This document shows, in pieces, positions 21,491 through 23,545 of a stretch of 23,545 bases of DNA (positions within the stretch are counted from its first letter, which is position 1; each line of letters starts with the position of its first letter). The stretch is from DASUFI01 sp036274635 (GTDB taxonomy: Bacteria; Planctomycetota; B15-G4). Under the pieces are notes generated by a model, which saw only the letters and a list, made by a program, of their open reading frames with translations, was not told the origin of the DNA and did no database searches. The stretch is taken from the NCBI GenBank assembly GCA_036274635.1, contig DASUFI010000089.1:1-23545 (forward strand). Direction: 5' to 3'. The translations under genes and the position numbers were made by a program.

Positions 21491-22942
21491 ATGAGCAGCG
21501 ACGGGGCCGCCCACGACCTCTGGTCCTCGCCCCTCGCGGGCCGCTACGCCAGCACGGCCATGCGCCGCAACTTCAGCGAGCGCGTGCGCATCGGCCACTG
21601 GCGGCGGCTGTGGCTGGTGCTGGCTCAGGCCGAGAAGGAGCTGGGCCTGTCCATCACGCAGGCGCAGGTGGACGAGCTGGCCGCGCACCAGGAGGACATC
21701 GACTTCGCGCGCGCGGCCGAGCACGAGCGCCGCCTGCGCCACGACGTCATGGCCCACGTGCACGCCCTGGGCGAGGTCGCGCCGGCGGCGCGGCCGATCA
21801 TCCACCTCGGGGCCACGAGCTGCTACGTCACCGACAACTCCGAGCTGCTGCAGATGCGCGACGGGCTGGACCTGCTGGCGCCGCCGCTGCTGGCCACGAT
21901 CGACGCCCTCGCCCGCTTCGCGCGCCGGCACGCCGCGCTGCCCACGCTGGCCTGGACGCACTTCCAGCCCGCGCAGCCCACCACCGTGGGCAAGCGCGCC
22001 TGCCTTTGGATCCAGGACCTGGTGGACGACGCCCAGCGCCTGCGCCGCGTGCGCGACGAGCTGCGCTTCCGCGGCGTCAAGGGCACCACCGGCACGCAGG
22101 CCAGCTTCCTCGAGCTCTTCGCCGGCGACCACGAGAAGGTCAAGGCGCTGGACCGGCTGGTGACGCAGCGCATGGGCTTCGCGCGCGCCTTCGCCGTCAC
22201 GGGCCAGACCTACCCGCGCAAGCAGGACTTCACGGTGGTGGCCGCACTGGCGAGCCTGGCGCAGAGCGCCGCCAAGATGGCCACGGACCTGCGCCTGCTG
22301 CAGCACCTCAAGGAGGTCGAGGAGCCCTTCGGCGAGGAGCAGGTGGGCAGCTCGGCCATGGCTTACAAGCGCAACCCGATGCGCTGCGAGCGCGTCTGCG
22401 CGCTGGCGCGCTTCGTGCAGGGCCTGCTGCTGAACCCGGCCGAGACTGCCTCCACACAGTGGATGGAGCGCACGCTGGACGACTCGGCCAACCGGCGCCT
22501 CGCCATCGCGGAGGCCTTCCTCGCCGTGGACGCGATCCTGCAGCTGCTGCTGGACGTCTCGCGCGGGCTCGTGGTGCACGAGAAGGTCATCGCGCGGCAC
22601 CTGCAGGACGAGCTGCCCTTCATGGCCACCGAGACCGTGCTCATGGCGGCCGTCGCGGCGGGCGGCGACCGGCAGGCGCTGCACGAGGCCATCCGCCGTC
22701 ACAGCCTGGCCGCCGCGGCGCGCGTCAAGGACGAGGGCCTCGACAACGACCTGCTCGCGCGCCTCGCCGCCGAGCCGGCGCTGGCCGCGGTGCGCGCGCG
22801 CCTGCCCGAGCTGTGCGACGCGCGCCGCTTCACGGGCCGCGCGTCCGAGCAGGTGGCGGAGTTCCTCGCGGCGGAGGTGGACCCGCTGCTGGCGGCGGGT
22901 CGGGACCTCATCGCGCGCGCCACCACCGACGTGCGCGTCTAG
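21491..22942 (+). CDS. purB: Adenylosuccinate lyase, eukaryote-type
   Basis: Purine synthesis lyase that releases fumarate from SAICAR and from adenylosuccinate. 483 aa, matching the long vertebrate-type enzyme more than the ~430-455-aa forms common in bacteria. Motifs: SPLAGRYAS (13-21), RLRHDVMAHVH (81-91) with His84, THFQPAQPTTVGKR (156-169) with the catalytic acid His157 (human His159), RFRGVKGTTGTQASF (192-206), the signature loop GSSAMAYKRNPMR (286-298) with Ser287 (human Ser289), and TQWMERTLDDSANRR. Many of these stretches are near-identical to human ADSL as I recall it. The start at 21491 is preferred because a -10-like box overlaps the upstream ATG (21482). Confidence 0.96.
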   Translation: MSSDGAAHDLWSSPLAGRYASTAMRRNFSERVRIGHWRRLWLVLAQAEKELGLSITQAQVDELAAHQEDIDFARAAEHERRLRHDVMAHVHALGEVAPAARPIIHLGATSCYVTDNSELLQMRDGLDLLAPPLLATIDALARFARRHAALPTLAWTHFQPAQPTTVGKRACLWIQDLVDDAQRLRRVRDELRFRGVKGTTGTQASFLELFAGDHEKVKALDRLVTQRMGFARAFAVTGQTYPRKQDFTVVAALASLAQSAAKMATDLRLLQHLKEVEEPFGEEQVGSSAMAYKRNPMRCERVCALARFVQGLLLNPAETASTQWMERTLDDSANRRLAIAEAFLAVDAILQLLLDVSRGLVVHEKVIARHLQDELPFMATETVLMAAVAAGGDRQALHEAIRRHSLAAAARVKDEGLDNDLLARLAAEPALAAVRARLPELCDARRFTGRASEQVAEFLAAEVDPLLAAGRDLIARATTDVRV

Positions 22943-22967
22943 GAGCCCGTCGAAGAAGTCATTCGGC

Positions 22968-22992
22968 GCGGCCCGCTCCCTCGCCGGGCCGC
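22968..22992 (+). terminator. Stem-loop after purB
   Basis: GCGGCCCG (22968-22975) pairs perfectly with CGGGCCGC (22985-22992) around a 9-nt loop, 25 bp past the stop, with a modest CTTCTCC tail shortly after. Reasonable but not strong as an intrinsic terminator. The rest of the 123-bp spacer (22943-23065) holds nothing I recognise. Confidence 0.4.
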
Positions 22993-23065
22993 CGGCGCTT
23001 CTCCACGGCGCCTCCACACGCGCGTCAGCCGGTGATTCGGGGGCGCCCGCGGCGTCACGTCGCGC

Positions 23066-23494
23066 GTGGGGCACGCCTCCTTCGACCGACTCTCCGACCC
23101 CCGCGCCTGGACCCGCGCCGCCGTGGAGGCCTGCCTGCAGCACTGGCTGGAGGACGGCGCGCGCTACGCCCGGCGTCTCGCGGCGCGCGAGCTGCTGCGC
23201 GACGCGGCCGACGATCTGCTGGCGCTCGCCGCGCGACGCGCGCTGCCGCTGCGCCGCCGGGTGCAGCGCCCGCTGCCGGACGACGGCCTGCCGGCGCTGG
23301 CCGCGGCCTTCAACCGCCTCGACCGCGCCGACCGCCGCGTGCTCCTGGCGTGGGGCCGGCGCGAGCCGCTGCCGGACGGCGTGGACCGGCGCGCGCTGGC
23401 CGAGCACCGCGCCTCGGCGCTGCAGCGGCTGGTGTCGCGTGCCGCCGCCTACGAAAGACACCGCCCGCCGCCGGATCCCGGCGACGGGCGGTGA
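23066..23494 (+). CDS. Hypothetical protein with weak resemblance to sigma-factor-like helices
   Basis: 142-aa Arg/Ala/Leu-rich protein from a GTG. The segment AFNRLDRADRRVLLAWGRRE (about 83-102), followed by DRRALAEHRASALQRLVSRAAAY, loosely resembles region 4 of ECF-type sigma factors (a DR-x-V-L helix followed by a helix with spaced Arg and Leu). The helix-turn-helix glycine and a region 2 are not evident, so this may be chance in Arg-rich coding. No ribosome-binding sequence is seen before the GTG, and a hairpin overlaps the last codons. The opposite strand has a longer open frame, but that is a shadow. A real gene is likely; its function is unknown. Confidence 0.5.
   Translation: MGHASFDRLSDPRAWTRAAVEACLQHWLEDGARYARRLAARELLRDAADDLLALAARRALPLRRRVQRPLPDDGLPALAAAFNRLDRADRRVLLAWGRREPLPDGVDRRALAEHRASALQRLVSRAAAYERHRPPPDPGDGR
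23461..23491 (+). terminator. Nested hairpin overlapping the end of the last ORF
   Basis: CCGCCCG (23461-23467) pairs with CGGGCGG (23485-23491), and inside it CGCCGG (23469-23474) pairs with CCGGCG (23478-23483) around a 3-nt loop: 13 pairs with a single mismatch. It ends just before the TGA (23492-23494) and is followed by CCCGTTCGTGTGTGT, not a T-tract. A second palindrome, GGCGCC-TCA-GGCGCC, lies at 23522-23536. Confidence 0.4.
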
Positions 23495-23545
23495 TCCCGT
23501 TCGTGTGTGTCTGCCTCGAGGGGCGCCTCAGGCGCCGTGCGACTC

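Noticed and set aside
22943..22967. Possible insertion-sequence end after purB
   Set aside because: The stretch seemed faintly familiar, but there is no inverted partner, no transposase and no target duplication in view.
20828..23461. 877-codon open frame on the minus strand
   Set aside because: It covers purB and neighbours on the other strand, is low-complexity Arg/Ala/Gln/Val sequence, and matches no family; shadow of real genes.
23066..23494. Calling the last ORF an ECF sigma factor
   Set aside because: Only a loose region-4-like pattern is seen, region 2 is missing, and Arg/Leu-rich coding easily mimics it; left as hypothetical.

Overview
The window is very GC-rich, gene-dense bacterial DNA with many 4-bp stop/start overlaps (ATGA, GTGA). 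The organism is almost certainly Gram-negative, because the left quarter encodes an outer-membrane lipid A modification pathway. The secreted beta-propeller protein at 7885-9165 ends in a C-terminal domain that I associate with secreted proteins of high-GC Planctomycetota. That phylum is my best guess, but it rests on memory of the family and not on a search.

Layout. (1) 1-6793, minus strand: a tightly coupled arn operon, arnB-arnC-arnA(formyltransferase)-arnA(dehydrogenase)-arnD-arnT, for making 4-amino-4-deoxy-L-arabinose (L-Ara4N) and attaching it to lipid A. ArnA is split into two genes, and arnT runs off the left edge. (2) 7025-9220: a DinB-like protein (minus), an intergenic stretch with a perfect 14-bp inverted repeat, a secreted propeller protein (plus) and a strong terminator hairpin. 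(3) 9224-10439: a small accessory patch with the remnants of a lipoprotein gene and a cupin gene, then an MNT/HEPN gene pair. (4) 10507-14371: an acyl-CoA dehydrogenase, a secreted coiled protein with a Lys-Pro/His-Gly tail (minus), a 32-residue basic protein resembling ribosomal protein bL37 (plus), and a LOG-family protein (minus). (5) 14575-18016: a zinc ribbon and a CREST/ceramidase-family membrane hydrolase (plus), converging on a minus-strand operon of class V aminotransferase, CPBP protease and gamma-carbonic anhydrase. (6) 18155-23494, plus strand: a protein with a degenerate nuclease-like fold, a ComEA-like helix-hairpin-helix protein, a 181-bp palindromic MITE-like element, nadC, an RsbW-type kinase, a VanZ-like protein, a eukaryote-type purB and a weakly sigma-like ORF.

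The main points of interest are: the arn operon with a split ArnA and an altered ArnT motif; the MITE-like palindrome, whose TA target duplication keeps both the upstream stop codon and the downstream -10 box; the bL37-like microprotein; the CREST enzyme whose metal-site spacing matches human ACER3; a HEPN partner without the usual RNase motif; and a recurrent GC-TAnnnT promoter element that implies some leaderless starts. I saw no tRNA, rRNA, CRISPR array or intact insertion sequence.
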